NCBI RefSeq assembly: GCF_000472965.1
Contig: NZ_AXAU01000002.1
Location: 186,001 to 250,000 of the forward strand
Direction: 5' to 3'
Source: Bradyrhizobium murdochi
GTDB taxonomy: Bacteria > Pseudomonadota > Alphaproteobacteria > Rhizobiales > Xanthobacteraceae
DNA length: 64,000 nucleotides
The notes under the pieces are model-generated. The model was not told where the DNA came from. It was given only the letters and a program-made list of their open reading frames with translations, and searched no databases. The position numbers were made by a program, and so were the translations under genes. Within the stretch, counting starts at the first letter, position 1, and every line of letters begins with the position of its first letter. Below are positions 17,293-26,369 of this stretch, piece after piece.

Positions 17293-18178
17293 GCGGCGGC
17301 CGGCCTGGTCGCCCTGGCGCGAGACGTGGCGGCGCTATCGCCGCCATAAGCTCGCCGTGGTCAGCGCGTTCCTGCTGCTTGTCCTGATCGCAGCGGTGGT
17401 ATTCGGCCCATTCGTCTGGCGGGTCAGCATCAACGACATCGATTTCACTGCGCGCCTTGAGGGCCCCTCGCTCGCCCACCCCTTCGGCACCGATGATCTC
17501 GGACAGGATATCCTCGCCCGCATGATCTATGGTGGACGTATCTCGCTCGCGGTTGGGCTTGCTGCCATGGCGGTCGCCGTCCTCGTTGGTACGCTGATCG
17601 GTGCGCTCGCCGGCATGTCGCGCGGGGCGCTCGGGCACGCGCTGATGTGGCTGACCGACCTGTTCCTCTCGCTACCGCAACTGCCGCTGCTGCTGCTTCT
17701 GATCTATCTGTTCCGCGACGGGCTCAAATCCGTGTTCGGGCCCGAGGGCGGCATCTTCATCCTGATCGTGCTCGTCATCGGCGGCCTGCGCTGGATGCCG
17801 GTCGCGCGGCTGGTGCGCGCTCAGTTCCTCTCCTTGCGCGAGAAGGAATTCGTCGAAGCCGCGCGCGCGCTCGGCGCCAGCCCGTTGCGGCAGGTGGTGC
17901 GGCACATCCTGCCTAACGCAGTCGGCCCCGTGATCATCGCCGGCACCATCGACGTCGCCGCCGCGATCATCGCCGAATCGACGCTGTCGTTTCTCGGCCT
18001 CGGCTTTCCGCCGGATACCCCGACCTGGGGGCGGCTATTGTTCGACGCCAAGGATTATCTCGACATCGGTCCGCATTGGGCGTTGTTTCCAGGCGGCGCC
18101 ATTTTCATCGCGGTCGTGGCCATCAATTTCATCGGCGACGGCATGCGCGATGCGCTCGATGCGAGGCGGGTGATCTGA
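17258..18178 (+). CDS. Peptide ABC transporter permease, DppC/OppC type
   Basis: 306 residues with the N-terminal DppC segment (RETWRRYRRHKLAVVSAFLL), the HPFGTDDLGQDILARMIYG signature and the EAA loop (EAARALGASPLRQVVRHILPN). About six membrane segments. The start ATG 17258 lies inside the 3' end of the DppB-type gene. The stop overlaps the next start by one base (TGATG), so translation is coupled. Confidence 0.93.
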   Translation: MAGLTLASPSAERRPAWSPWRETWRRYRRHKLAVVSAFLLLVLIAAVVFGPFVWRVSINDIDFTARLEGPSLAHPFGTDDLGQDILARMIYGGRISLAVGLAAMAVAVLVGTLIGALAGMSRGALGHALMWLTDLFLSLPQLPLLLLLIYLFRDGLKSVFGPEGGIFILIVLVIGGLRWMPVARLVRAQFLSLREKEFVEAARALGASPLRQVVRHILPNAVGPVIIAGTIDVAAAIIAESTLSFLGLGFPPDTPTWGRLLFDAKDYLDIGPHWALFPGGAIFIAVVAINFIGDGMRDALDARRVI

Positions 18179-19170
18179 TGGCCCCATTGCTCGAAATCAA
18201 GGACCTGAAAACCCACTTCGCCACCGACGACGGCATGCTGAGGGCGGTCGACGGCGTCGATATCACGCTCAACAAGGGCGAGACGCTCTGCGTGGTCGGC
18301 GAGTCCGGCTGCGGCAAGACCGTGACAGCCATGTCGGTCCTGAAGCTCATTCCGATGCCGCCGGGCCGCATCGTTCAAGGCCAGATCCTGTTCGAAGGCC
18401 GCGATCTCGTGCCGCTCTCGAGCCACGAACTCGACGACATCCGCGCCAAGGATATCGGCTTCATCTTCCAGGAGCCGATGACCTCGCTCAACCCGGTGCT
18501 GACGGTCGGCGAGCAGGTTGCCGAGAGCCTGCGCCGCCATGAGGGCCTCTCGAACAAGGACGCGCTCGCCCGCACGGTCGAGATGTTCAAGCTGGTGCAG
18601 ATCCCCAACGCGGAAGCCCGCGTCCATGATTACCCGCATCAGTTCTCGGGCGGCATGCGCCAGCGCGTCATGATCGCGATGGCGCTGGCTTGCAAGCCCA
18701 AGCTCGTCATCGCCGACGAGCCGACCACCGCGCTCGACGTGACCATCCAGGCGCAAATCCTCGATCTTCTGCAGGACATGAAGGAACGCTTTGGCATGGC
18801 GGTGATGCTGATCACCCACGCCATGGGCGTGGTGGCCGAAACCGCGCAGCGGGTCGTCGTCATGTATGCCGGCAAGGTGGTCGAAGAGGCTGATGTCGAC
18901 AGCTTGTTCGAAAGCCCGCGCCATCCCTACACGCAGGGCCTGATCCGCTCGATCCCGCGCATCGATCTCGCCAGTGAGCACAAGACCCGGCTGGAGGCGA
19001 TCGGCGGCACGGTGCCGATCTTGATCAATCCGGCGCCCGGCTGCCGCTTCGCGCCGCGCTGCCGCTACGCCTTTGGCCGTTGCGCGGAAGAGGAACCGCT
19101 TCTGCGCGAGGTCGCGCCCGGCCATCGCATGGCGTGTCACCTTGGAGAGAAGCAAGGAGTGGCACCATGA
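18178..19170 (+). CDS. Peptide ABC transporter ATPase, DppD/OppD type
   Basis: 330 residues from ATG 18178. The frame is open upstream, but that part is the antisense-phase shadow of DppC. Walker A is [10 protein letters not shown], the signature is FSGGMRQR, and Walker B is in [12 protein letters not shown]. The C-terminal oligopeptide/dipeptide extension is present ([13 protein letters not shown]), whose cysteines in many relatives hold an iron-sulfur cluster. It works with the next ATPase as a heterodimer. It overlaps that gene by 4 bp. Confidence 0.93.
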   Translation: MAPLLEIKDLKTHFATDDGMLRAVDGVDITLNKGETLCVVGESGCGKTVTAMSVLKLIPMPPGRIVQGQILFEGRDLVPLSSHELDDIRAKDIGFIFQEPMTSLNPVLTVGEQVAESLRRHEGLSNKDALARTVEMFKLVQIPNAEARVHDYPHQFSGGMRQRVMIAMALACKPKLVIADEPTTALDVTIQAQILDLLQDMKERFGMAVMLITHAMGVVAETAQRVVVMYAGKVVEEADVDSLFESPRHPYTQGLIRSIPRIDLASEHKTRLEAIGGTVPILINPAPGCRFAPRCRYAFGRCAEEEPLLREVAPGHRMACHLGEKQGVAP

Positions 19171-20135
19171 GCGAACCCCTGCTGCGCGTCACCGATCTGA
19201 AAAAGCACTTTCCCGTCAAGGGCGGGCTCCTTTCGCGCGAGGTCGGGCGCGTGCATGCGGTGGACGGCGTGTCGTTTGCAGTCAATCGCGGCGAAACGCT
19301 CGGGCTGGTCGGCGAGTCCGGCTGCGGCAAGTCCACCACCGCGCGCTGCGTGCTGCGCCTGGTCGAACCCAGCGAAGGCGAGATCGTCTTCGATGGGCGC
19401 GACGTGCGGGGCCTTTCCGGCGGCGACCTGCGCGCCATGCGGCGCAACATGCAGATCGTCTTCCAGGACCCCTTTGCCTCGCTCAATCCGCGCATGACGG
19501 TCGGCGCGATTCTCGGCGAAGCCTTCACCATCCACGCGCTCGCTTCCTCGGCAAGCGAGCGGGACGACCGCGTGGCGAGCCTGCTCGTCAAGGTCGGGCT
19601 GAAGGCCGATCATATGCGCCGCTACCCGCACGAATTTTCCGGCGGCCAGCGCCAGCGCATCGTGATTGCGCGCGCACTTGCGGTGGAGCCCAAGTTCATC
19701 GTCTGCGACGAGCCGGTTTCCGCGCTCGACGTCTCCATTCAGGCGCAGGTGATCAATCTGTTGGAAGACCTGCAGGCCGAGCTCGGGCTCACCTATCTGT
19801 TCGTCGCCCACGATCTCTCCGTGGTCGAGCATATTTCCGACCGCGTCGCGGTGATGTATCTCGGCCGCATCGTCGAGCTCGCTGACGCAAGCGACCTCTA
19901 CCGCAATCCCCGACATCCCTACACGCAGGCGCTGCTTTCCGCCGTGCCGGTGCCGGACCCGAAGGTGAAGCGCAAGCGGATCCGGCTGCAGGGCGATGTA
20001 CCCAGTCCGATGAACCCGCCGCGCGGCTGCCATTTCCACACCCGCTGCCCGATCGCCGAGCCGCGCTGCCGGGAAAGCGCGCCCGAACTGAAGCAGGGCA
20101 GCGACGGGCATTTCGTGGCGTGTCATCTGGCCTGA
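19167..20135 (+). CDS. Peptide ABC transporter ATPase, DppF/OppF type
   Basis: 322 residues. Walker A is [10 protein letters not shown], the signature is FSGGQRQR, and Walker B is in [12 protein letters not shown]. The C-terminal extension reads [19 protein letters not shown] 19167 overlaps the stop of the previous gene (ATGA) and an AAGGAG site is present just before. It is the last gene of the operon, and a strong hairpin follows about 80 bp downstream. Confidence 0.93.
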   Translation: MSEPLLRVTDLKKHFPVKGGLLSREVGRVHAVDGVSFAVNRGETLGLVGESGCGKSTTARCVLRLVEPSEGEIVFDGRDVRGLSGGDLRAMRRNMQIVFQDPFASLNPRMTVGAILGEAFTIHALASSASERDDRVASLLVKVGLKADHMRRYPHEFSGGQRQRIVIARALAVEPKFIVCDEPVSALDVSIQAQVINLLEDLQAELGLTYLFVAHDLSVVEHISDRVAVMYLGRIVELADASDLYRNPRHPYTQALLSAVPVPDPKVKRKRIRLQGDVPSPMNPPRGCHFHTRCPIAEPRCRESAPELKQGSDGHFVACHLA

Positions 20136-20214
20136 CAGCGGCGGCTTATTCCGTCTGGCTATCCGCCGCTTCTCATGCGGCGGCGGCAAAGAATTCAATC
20201 CCTGAAAACAATAC

Positions 20215-20260
20215 GGCCCCGCCCCGGCAGCGGTCGAACCACTCGTGCCGGGGCGGGGCC
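20215..20260. terminator. Perfect 15-bp GC-rich hairpin, likely two-way terminator
   Basis: GGCCCCGCCCCGGCA at 20215-20229 and its exact reverse complement at 20246-20260 enclose a 16-base loop. It lies between the end of the dpp-like operon (plus strand, 20135) and the end of a minus-strand gene (20283). There is no T-run, so ending may depend on Rho or on the very stable stem alone. Confidence 0.65.
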
Positions 20261-20282
20261 GAAATCAGATCGCGGCGCTAGT

Positions 20283-20528
20283 CTAGCGCGTCTGAATGCC
20301 GTTCTTGCGGATCAGGTCCGAAAGCTGGGACAAAAGCTCCCGAAGCCTGGCATTCTCCTCGATCAGCGCATGGGCTTCGTCGGCTTGTTCGTTTCGACGA
20401 AGTGCGGGCTCGTCCCCGCGCAGGGCATTCTCAAGCAGTGAAAGAGCGTCGTCGGTCGGTTCCTCAACCCAAAATGAAGGTTCAGCGCGGCGGTCTCGCT
20501 TATTAAGCTGCGGATGGTCTACTCGCAT
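20283..20528 (-). CDS. Small predicted coiled-coil protein (81 aa)
   Basis: The start ATG 20528 has a TTGGAG site ahead; an ATG-open extension to 20690 lacks one. The protein is charged, with a C-terminal heptad-like stretch (IEENARLRELLSQLSDLI). This stretch resembles the end of the protein encoded at 21778-22092 (LEENVRLRKLAVRLSNLL), so the two are probably related. No enzyme domain is visible. A scaffold or regulator role is possible but not shown. Function unknown. Confidence 0.65.
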   Translation of the reverse strand: MRVDHPQLNKRDRRAEPSFWVEEPTDDALSLLENALRGDEPALRRNEQADEAHALIEENARLRELLSQLSDLIRKNGIQTR

Positions 20529-20720
20529 GATTGATACTCCAATTTTTAAAAAGCGGAACGTGCCCCCAGTCACCTTGTCGCGCGCGGAGAATGAGGTGAG
20601 TCGGCAGGCAAATTTGCGACTAAAATTGGAATCGTGCGGAGACGACCCCGGCGCTAAAGCGGCGTGATTGCGGCAAATCGTAAGGCCCACGCGGGCAAGC
20701 CTGCAGCCTGCGCGTGCGAT

Positions 20721-20813
20721 CTAGAGAAACGTCGACAATTGATAGAGCGCGTAAAGGACTTCCAGCCCCATGAGAACGAGGGCTGCGATCATCAGATAAT
20801 AACCAAAATGCAT
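20721..20813 (-). CDS. Possible 30-aa single-span membrane peptide
   Basis: A short frame from ATG 20813 to TAG reads MHFGYYLMIAALVLMGLEVL and then a short polar end: one hydrophobic helix. The same frame is open for 18 codons upstream with sensible residues but has no usual start codon before a TGA, so the true start is unclear. The ribosome site is weak. It lies in a region with several other tiny genes, including another single-span peptide 220 bp away. Confidence 0.35.
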   Translation of the reverse strand: MHFGYYLMIAALVLMGLEVLYALYQLSTFL

Positions 20814-21034
20814 GCGGAATTTGAAACCAAAGCCTCTCGCGGCCTGTGCGGGCTCGCGCCAGGCCGTAAATCAAACTCGATACGCGTCGGAAGGGACAAG
20901 CCTCCGGCGAACCATGCGTCTGGCAACCAGGAACAAAAAGGCCTCCGCCGCCGCGGAAGTGACGCCTTTGCCTCTGCCTTGGTCGCGAGCCTCTTCTTGA
21001 CCGGAGGTCTCTAGTTCGACGCCAGCTCGCCTGC

Positions 21035-21133
21035 TCACACGCCGTGGAAAATCTTGATTCCCCACAGCACGATGACGATGGCCAATACCAGCGTAGCCGC
21101 CGTCAGTACACTTTCTAAGGAAGCGACTCTCAT
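21035..21133 (-). CDS. Small single-span membrane protein (32 aa)
   Basis: ATG 21133 to TGA 21035. The peptide starts MRVASLESVLTAATLVLAIV and continues through a hydrophobic helix to WGIKIFHGV. A good ribosome site (GCGGAGAG) sits about six bases before the ATG, which supports translation. One membrane span with a short basic or polar end. No family recognised. Its size hides it from most gene callers. Confidence 0.55.
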   Translation of the reverse strand: MRVASLESVLTAATLVLAIVIVLWGIKIFHGV

Positions 21134-21348
21134 ACTAACTCTCCGCTTCCCAGCCCCGCTAACGGTCTAGGCGATTCGTTGATTCGACCGCAATCGCGCG
21201 ATCACAATGGCTTGAACGTTGCTCGGCGGTTGTGTTTTAGAGGTCACATATCTGGCGTATGGCCGCGCATTTTGCCGCGATGACGCAGCCACGCGCCTGC
21301 GGAAACGGAAATGCCCGCCTCTCACGACAGTTTTTCGATTGAAGGGCC

Positions 21349-21549
21349 TTATTCGGGCCGGCTTGCCGGAACGTAGGAGCCGGTCGGAACCGGCGCGCTT
21401 CGCCGCCGCTCGGCGAGCGCCGCCAGGCGATCGTATTCTTCCGCCACCTTGAGCAGGCGCCCCTGATCTTTGACAGCAACCGCAGCTAGCTCCCTCGTCC
21501 GTTCCGCGCGCTTGCGCCAGTGCTCCGCATTGGTCAGGAAATCCGTCAT
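21349..21549 (-). CDS. Small hypothetical helical protein (66 aa)
   Basis: From ATG 21549, preceded by AGGGG; the longer frame to 21618 adds a non-family-like head. It contains NAEHWRKRAERTRELA followed by KVAEEYDRLAALAERR. This pattern is found in many short rhizobial proteins of unknown role that are predicted as two helices (from memory). Alone in its transcription unit. Confidence 0.65.
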   Translation of the reverse strand: MTDFLTNAEHWRKRAERTRELAAVAVKDQGRLLKVAEEYDRLAALAERRRSAPVPTGSYVPASRPE

Positions 21550-21777
21550 CGGTACGCCCCTAAGGTGGTTTGCTCCCCAGCCCACCCCGACACGCCAGAA
21601 AGTCCGGCGGTACGTCAAAAATTAGGCCTAATCCGATCTGCCGTGTGACTCGAACGACGCACGAACTATCTGGCGAGCCTTTTCGCCGTTGCCTTTCCGA
21701 CGCAAATTTGCCCCGGACTCAATGGAAAGTTGGTCGCTGAAAAGGCGACTGTGCCACCTTGTGATCAGGAAATTGTC

Positions 21778-22092
21778 ATGAGTACCGAACATTCACTGCG
21801 TGCCAGACAGGCCGGCGTCGATGCATTTCGGGACGCCGGACATCGCGACAACGTCGTGCCGCTGCGTCGGGGCAAGTACGAGCCTCAAGCGCGGGATGCG
21901 CCGCTTCGAGGCGACGCCCTCCTTGCCGCGCTATCGCCCCTCCTCGACGAAGCCGACGGACTTCGCAGAGACGGCGCGCCGCAGCAGGAAAACGCCAATC
22001 TCAGGCTGCTGCTCGAGGAGAATGTCCGGCTGCGAAAGCTTGCGGTCAGGTTGTCGAACCTTCTTGGCGACCTTCCCGAACAAGGCAAGTGA
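21778..22092 (+). CDS. Small predicted coiled-coil protein (104 aa)
   Basis: Starts at ATG 21778 (MSTEHSLRARQAGVDAF). The middle part is basic and disordered-looking. The C terminus has a leucine-rich coiled coil (NLRLLLEENVRLRKLAVRLS) that matches the end of the 81-residue protein at 20283-20528. Gene convergent with the hydratase gene at 22114. Function unknown; a paralogous pair of small interaction proteins is the simplest reading. Confidence 0.65.
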   Translation: MSTEHSLRARQAGVDAFRDAGHRDNVVPLRRGKYEPQARDAPLRGDALLAALSPLLDEADGLRRDGAPQQENANLRLLLEENVRLRKLAVRLSNLLGDLPEQGK

Positions 22093-22113
22093 GACCGGCC
22101 TTGCCCCGGCTCA

Positions 22114-22896
22114 TCACGCATACGTCGCCGTAACGCTCCCGAACGGGCCGAAATCCGCGACATAGGTCTCACCGGGCTTCGGCCGCAACATGCCTGTCAG
22201 CGTTCCCGTGCTGACCGTCTGTCCCGCCTTCATCCCGATGCCGGTGCGCGAGAGCTCGTTGGCGAGCCAGGTGAGCGGCACCATCGGATGGTCAAGCGCC
22301 TCCCCCGCCGTGCCCTTTCGGCGCAGCGTGCCGTTGCAGGTCAACGACACTTCCTGCCCGGCGATGTCGCATGTCTTCCAATCAGGGATCGCGGCGCCGC
22401 AGACGATGGTGCCGCTTCCCGCGCCGTCGGCGAGGATCGCGGGCAGCGGCGGAAACGCGGCGTCGTGGACGAAGCGGCATTCGGCGAGTTCGATTCCCGT
22501 ATGCAGCGACACTACCCCTTCGGTGACCTCCGCCAGCGTGTAGGGCTTTTCGCGCGGCGGCAGATCAACGCCCAGGCGCGCCTGATATTCGACTTCGGGA
22601 ATCGGGCTGCAGAGTTTGGCATGCTCGACGCTGGCCGGCGACTCCATGATCGGTGCGAATACCCGGCCATAGATCGGCGAGTCCGTGCGAAGCTGACGCT
22701 GCAGCCCCTCCTTCATGCCGGCGATCTTCCAGCCGACGACCTCCCAGCCCAGTTCCTCCGCGACCATGCCGGCGACACGATAGGCTGTCGCCTTGTCGGG
22801 CGGCACCAGCCGTCGATCGAGGCCGCTCTGCGGCCGCCCCTCACGGCGCAGCGTCGCGAGCAGGCGGGCGAGTTCACGTTGGTGAGCGATGTCCAT
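22114..22896 (-). CDS. 2-keto-4-pentenoate hydratase / fumarylacetoacetate hydrolase-like protein
   Basis: 260 residues of the MhpD/HpaH family. The N-terminal helix segment precedes the FAH-like core. Candidate metal ligands are visible as the acidic EVE in SPIPEVEYQARLG and the Glu of HTGIELAECR. The strand ending DWKTCDIAGQEVSLTCNG and the end GETYVADFGPFGSV are typical. Such enzymes hydrate 2-hydroxypenta-2,4-dienoates in aromatic breakdown or decarboxylate oxalocrotonate. The gene follows the acyl-CoA dehydrogenase gene by 3 bp, its ribosome site overlapping that stop, so both form one unit. The divergent LysR gene likely controls it. Confidence 0.87.
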   Translation of the reverse strand: MDIAHQRELARLLATLRREGRPQSGLDRRLVPPDKATAYRVAGMVAEELGWEVVGWKIAGMKEGLQRQLRTDSPIYGRVFAPIMESPASVEHAKLCSPIPEVEYQARLGVDLPPREKPYTLAEVTEGVVSLHTGIELAECRFVHDAAFPPLPAILADGAGSGTIVCGAAIPDWKTCDIAGQEVSLTCNGTLRRKGTAGEALDHPMVPLTWLANELSRTGIGMKAGQTVSTGTLTGMLRPKPGETYVADFGPFGSVTATYA

Positions 22897-22899
22897 GAC

Positions 22900-24651
22900 C
22901 TACCCCTGCACCAGCGCGGCAGCCTCGCGCATCGAGACCGGCGCTTCGCCAAGCAGCAAATCGATCGCTGCGTTCTCCCAATGCTGCGCCTGCAGATTGG
23001 TAGACGAAGGTTCGGCCAAGCGATGCTCGAGCACGAAACGCGAAAGCAGCAGGCGGCGTGCATCGCCGCCGGCATTGCCGAGGCGCGTGCCCTCGGACGC
23101 CAACAGCGCGGCCGTCGTGGCGTGGTAGAGCTTTCCGGCGGCGATCCTGCAAAAGCGCTCGTTCTCGGGATCCGCCGCAACCTGTTCCGCAAACCGCATC
23201 GCATCCGTCAGCGCGCCGGAAAGGCGCGTCCGAAACTGACCCGGCATCCCGGCCGTGTCTTCCAGGCGGCGGCCGAGATCGTCGCGCAACGCCTCATGGC
23301 CCCGCGCTTTTCCGACCGCGCGCTGGACCGCATCGAGCGCGTTGATGTTGCTGGTGCCTTCCCACAACAGGCCGAGATGGGCATCGCGAACCAGCCGCGC
23401 GTTCGGCCAGTCCTCGATGTAGCCATTGCCGCCGCGGGCCTCCATCGCACCCGTGGCGACCGTGACATTGTCCCGGCACGCCCGATATTTTGCGATCGGC
23501 GTCAGCAGCCGCAGCACCTTGTCGGACGCGGTCGCCGAGTACAGTAGCGCCGACAGTGCCTGCTCGGTCGGGACCATCAGCTTGAGCAACTGCCGGCGCA
23601 TCAGCGGATGATTGATCACGGCGCGCCCGAACGCGTTGCGATGACGCGTGGCGATCATCGCCTCATTGAGGCATCGCCGCATCATGCCGGCCGCGCGCGC
23701 GAGGTGCGACACCCGGCTCGAATTCACCATGACCAGCATGTGCTTGAGGCCCTGATCTAGCTCGCCGAGCTGGTAGGCTGTGGCGCCCTCGAACACGATC
23801 TCGCCGCTTGCCATGGTGCGGCTGCCGAGCTTGTCCTTCAACCGCAGGATCCGGTACGAATTCCGCCGTCCATCGGGAAGCACTTTGGGCATCAGGAACA
23901 GGCCGAGCCCGCGACCGCCCGCCACCGCGCCCTCGGGCCGGGCGAGCAGCACCGCCAGTTCGGCGTCGACGTTAGAGCAGAACCACTTTTCGCCCCACAG
24001 CTTCCAATCCTGGCCATCGCTGACAGCAACGAGTTCACCGGCGCCCACATCGGAGCCGCCGGTTTTCTCGGTCATGAATTGCGCGCACTTGAGCAGCGCG
24101 GCAGGATCCTGGCTCCACATCCGTTCGAGATATCGCTGGCGCAGCTCATCCGTGCCGAAACGGCGCACAAGCTCCGAAGAGCTGTCGGTGAGGTTGACCG
24201 GGCAAAGCAGGCCGAACTCGGCTTGCGCGAACAGATAGTGAAAAACGTATTTTGCGATCGGCGGCATCGGCGACGGCCAGCCCAAGACGCCGGCGCGGTT
24301 GCACATCGCGTGCATACCGAATTTTCCGAACGCGATGCTTTCCATCTCGCGGTACGCAGGGTGATACTCGACCCATTCCTCGTCGCGGCCATAGCCGTCG
24401 CGCGGATGCAGCACCGGTTGATGGCGCTCGGCTTGGTCCGACAAATCGTGCAGCCGGCCTCCGGCGAGTTCGCCGAGTTCCGAAAGGTGCGGCGCGAGAT
24501 GCGCCAGCAGTGCTGCCTCCATGTAATGGGGCAAGAGGTCGCGCAGGCTTTGGTCGAGCGAGTAAAAGTTCAGCCCGCGACAGGTGGGCGCCAGTGCCCT
24601 GGAGCGCCGCGCCGCCGCCTCGCGGCCGGTCAGATCGACATGAATGGTCAT
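22900..24651 (-). CDS. Acyl-CoA dehydrogenase, AidB-like branch
   Basis: 583 residues from ATG 24651. Two ATGs occur, at 24657 and 24651; the GAGGGAG site touches the first and stands six bases before the second, so the second is chosen. The FAD-binding acyl-CoA dehydrogenase core is clear: AQFMTEKTGGSDVG, GEKWFCSNVDA, then GAMEARGGNGYIED and LLWEGTSNINALD. The N-terminal extension and these motifs are of the AidB/large ACAD type. It may oxidise an acyl-CoA or bind DNA-damaging alkylators like AidB. Pairing with a hydratase and a LysR regulator favours a catabolic role. Confidence 0.88.
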   Translation of the reverse strand: MTIHVDLTGREAAARRSRALAPTCRGLNFYSLDQSLRDLLPHYMEAALLAHLAPHLSELGELAGGRLHDLSDQAERHQPVLHPRDGYGRDEEWVEYHPAYREMESIAFGKFGMHAMCNRAGVLGWPSPMPPIAKYVFHYLFAQAEFGLLCPVNLTDSSSELVRRFGTDELRQRYLERMWSQDPAALLKCAQFMTEKTGGSDVGAGELVAVSDGQDWKLWGEKWFCSNVDAELAVLLARPEGAVAGGRGLGLFLMPKVLPDGRRNSYRILRLKDKLGSRTMASGEIVFEGATAYQLGELDQGLKHMLVMVNSSRVSHLARAAGMMRRCLNEAMIATRHRNAFGRAVINHPLMRRQLLKLMVPTEQALSALLYSATASDKVLRLLTPIAKYRACRDNVTVATGAMEARGGNGYIEDWPNARLVRDAHLGLLWEGTSNINALDAVQRAVGKARGHEALRDDLGRRLEDTAGMPGQFRTRLSGALTDAMRFAEQVAADPENERFCRIAAGKLYHATTAALLASEGTRLGNAGGDARRLLLSRFVLEHRLAEPSSTNLQAQHWENAAIDLLLGEAPVSMREAAALVQG

Positions 24652-24834
24652 GGACATCTCCCTCGGCTCCGCCCGCCCGGGCGCACCGGCCTGGACGATA
24701 TCTGCGGAGAATAATATCGGCGTATGAGCCGGGGAGCGTCCGTGCAAACGACTTCTTGGGTCGGGGGCTTGAGCCAGACTCAACGCTGCGGTTCCCCCGT
24801 TTGCCGGCCGGTCCTTTTGAACTAAGCTCCCGCG

Positions 24835-25773
24835 ATGGCATCACGACGACTTCCTCCCTTGCATGCGGTGCGGGCGTTCGAGGCCGCCGCACGCCACTTG
24901 TCGATCACCCGGGCGGCCGACGAACTGAACGTGACCGTCGGCGCCGTGAGCCGGCACGTGCGCGCCCTGGAAGCGCGAATGGGGACCGCGCTCTTTCTGC
25001 GCGGCTCGCGCGGTCTGGTTCTCACCTCCGCGGGCAAGACCTTCGCCGATTCCGCCCGCGAGGCACTGGACCGGATCGCAGATGCCGCCGACGGGCTGCG
25101 GTTGCGGCGTTTCAGGCGGCTTTCGATCGGGGTCTACGGCTTCTTCGTCTCGCGCTTCCTGCTGCCGATCTGGCCTACGCTCAATGCGGCCTATCCCGAT
25201 CTGGAAGTCGACCTGCACACGAGCTCGAATCCGCTCGACTTGCTCGCCAGCCGTTACGATGCGGTGATCGCCGTCTCGGACGGGCAGCCTCGCGCCGGGC
25301 TCGTCACCCATTCGTTGATGCCGATTGCGACCGTGCCGGTCTGCGCGCCGGAGTTCATGAAAAACGGCGCTGTGGATTTCGCAACCGTTCCTCTCCTGCA
25401 TGCGCGGCCGCGCCCGGACGATTGGCGGCGGTGGCTCGATCACGCGCAATTCGCCGACGTGCCCGTTCAGGGCGGCAGCAGCTTCGAAAGCCTCGGCCTG
25501 ACCATTGAAGCCGCCGCCGCCGGCATGGGCGTCGCCATCGCCATCGACGGCCTTCTCGCGCCGGATCTCGCACGCGGCAATCTCGTCAAGGCCCATCCAA
25601 TCGTTCGCCCGACGCGCCGGCAGTTCGTGCTCGAATACGAGCAGCGCATGGCTGACGAACCGGCGCTGACGGCGTTCGTCGCCTGGCTGAACAATGCACG
25701 CGACCAGCCGGCGCCGAAGAAGCCCGCCGCGAAGAAGACAACCGCGAAGGCAGGCTCAGAATACGCGCGTTGA
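24835..25773 (+). CDS. LysR family transcriptional regulator, GcvA-like, with Lys/Ala-rich tail
   Basis: 312 residues. The winged helix occupies about residues 1-65 (PPLHAVRAFEAAARHLSITR, then AADELNVTVGAVSRHVRALE). The LysR substrate domain follows, with the GcvA/AmpR-type GVYGFFVSRFLLP start. The last 25 residues form a tail rich in Pro, Lys and Ala (APKKPAAKKTTAKA), unusual for the family and likely a flexible DNA-contact arm. It is divergent from the acyl-CoA dehydrogenase gene with a 183-bp gap, the classic LysR arrangement. Confidence 0.92.
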   Translation: MASRRLPPLHAVRAFEAAARHLSITRAADELNVTVGAVSRHVRALEARMGTALFLRGSRGLVLTSAGKTFADSAREALDRIADAADGLRLRRFRRLSIGVYGFFVSRFLLPIWPTLNAAYPDLEVDLHTSSNPLDLLASRYDAVIAVSDGQPRAGLVTHSLMPIATVPVCAPEFMKNGAVDFATVPLLHARPRPDDWRRWLDHAQFADVPVQGGSSFESLGLTIEAAAAGMGVAIAIDGLLAPDLARGNLVKAHPIVRPTRRQFVLEYEQRMADEPALTAFVAWLNNARDQPAPKKPAAKKTTAKAGSEYAR

Positions 25774-25881
25774 GTTTCACTCAAGGCGCGTTCAAAAAAG
25801 CTCGTTTGCCAGCCTGGCGCTGCTCTGACACAGACACTCCGACGGTTCAAGGCGCAGCCCTTCGCGCCGAAAGGAGCAGGC

Positions 25882-26334
25882 ATGACGACGCCCCAGGACG
25901 ACTGGCAGTATCCCTACGGCACCCGGCAGCGCTATCATCTGCAGCACGTCCACCTGTTCGCGTCCAACATCGACGCGACGATCGACTTCTATCGAAAATG
26001 GTTTGATGCGGAGGTGAAGTGGGACGGTGACGTCGCCGGCGCTCGCAACGTCTTCGTGAAGGTCGGCATCGGTGCGCTGCATCTCTACGACCAGCAGCCG
26101 CGAGGCGAAGGCAAGAACGCCGTTCATCATTTGGGAATGCAGGTCGTCGGCATCGAGGAGCTATACGAGCGAATGAAAGCCGCAGGCCTGCACATTCCGA
26201 ATCCGATCCGCAAACTTGGCGGCGGAGGCGGCTATTTCATGCTCGGCGCTCCGGACGGAGTCGTGGTCGAAATATTCGAGCCGGGCCCGCTTCGCGAACC
26301 CGTGGTTCGCGAGTATTACGGCTTTGGCGGATGA
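25882..26334 (+). CDS. VOC (glyoxalase/dioxygenase) family protein
   Basis: 150 residues with two beta-alpha-beta-beta-beta units. Metal-binding candidates are the His in LQHVHLFASNID, the His in VHHLGMQV and the Glu in VVVEIFEPG. An AAGGAG site stands just before ATG 25882. This family includes glyoxalase I, extradiol dioxygenases and antibiotic-binding proteins; the substrate cannot be told. It follows the LysR gene in the same direction by about 110 bp. Confidence 0.87.
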   Translation: MTTPQDDWQYPYGTRQRYHLQHVHLFASNIDATIDFYRKWFDAEVKWDGDVAGARNVFVKVGIGALHLYDQQPRGEGKNAVHHLGMQVVGIEELYERMKAAGLHIPNPIRKLGGGGGYFMLGAPDGVVVEIFEPGPLREPVVREYYGFGG

Positions 26335-26369
26335 GACGTAGACGGTAGCGCACGCGCAGCACCCTCGCA

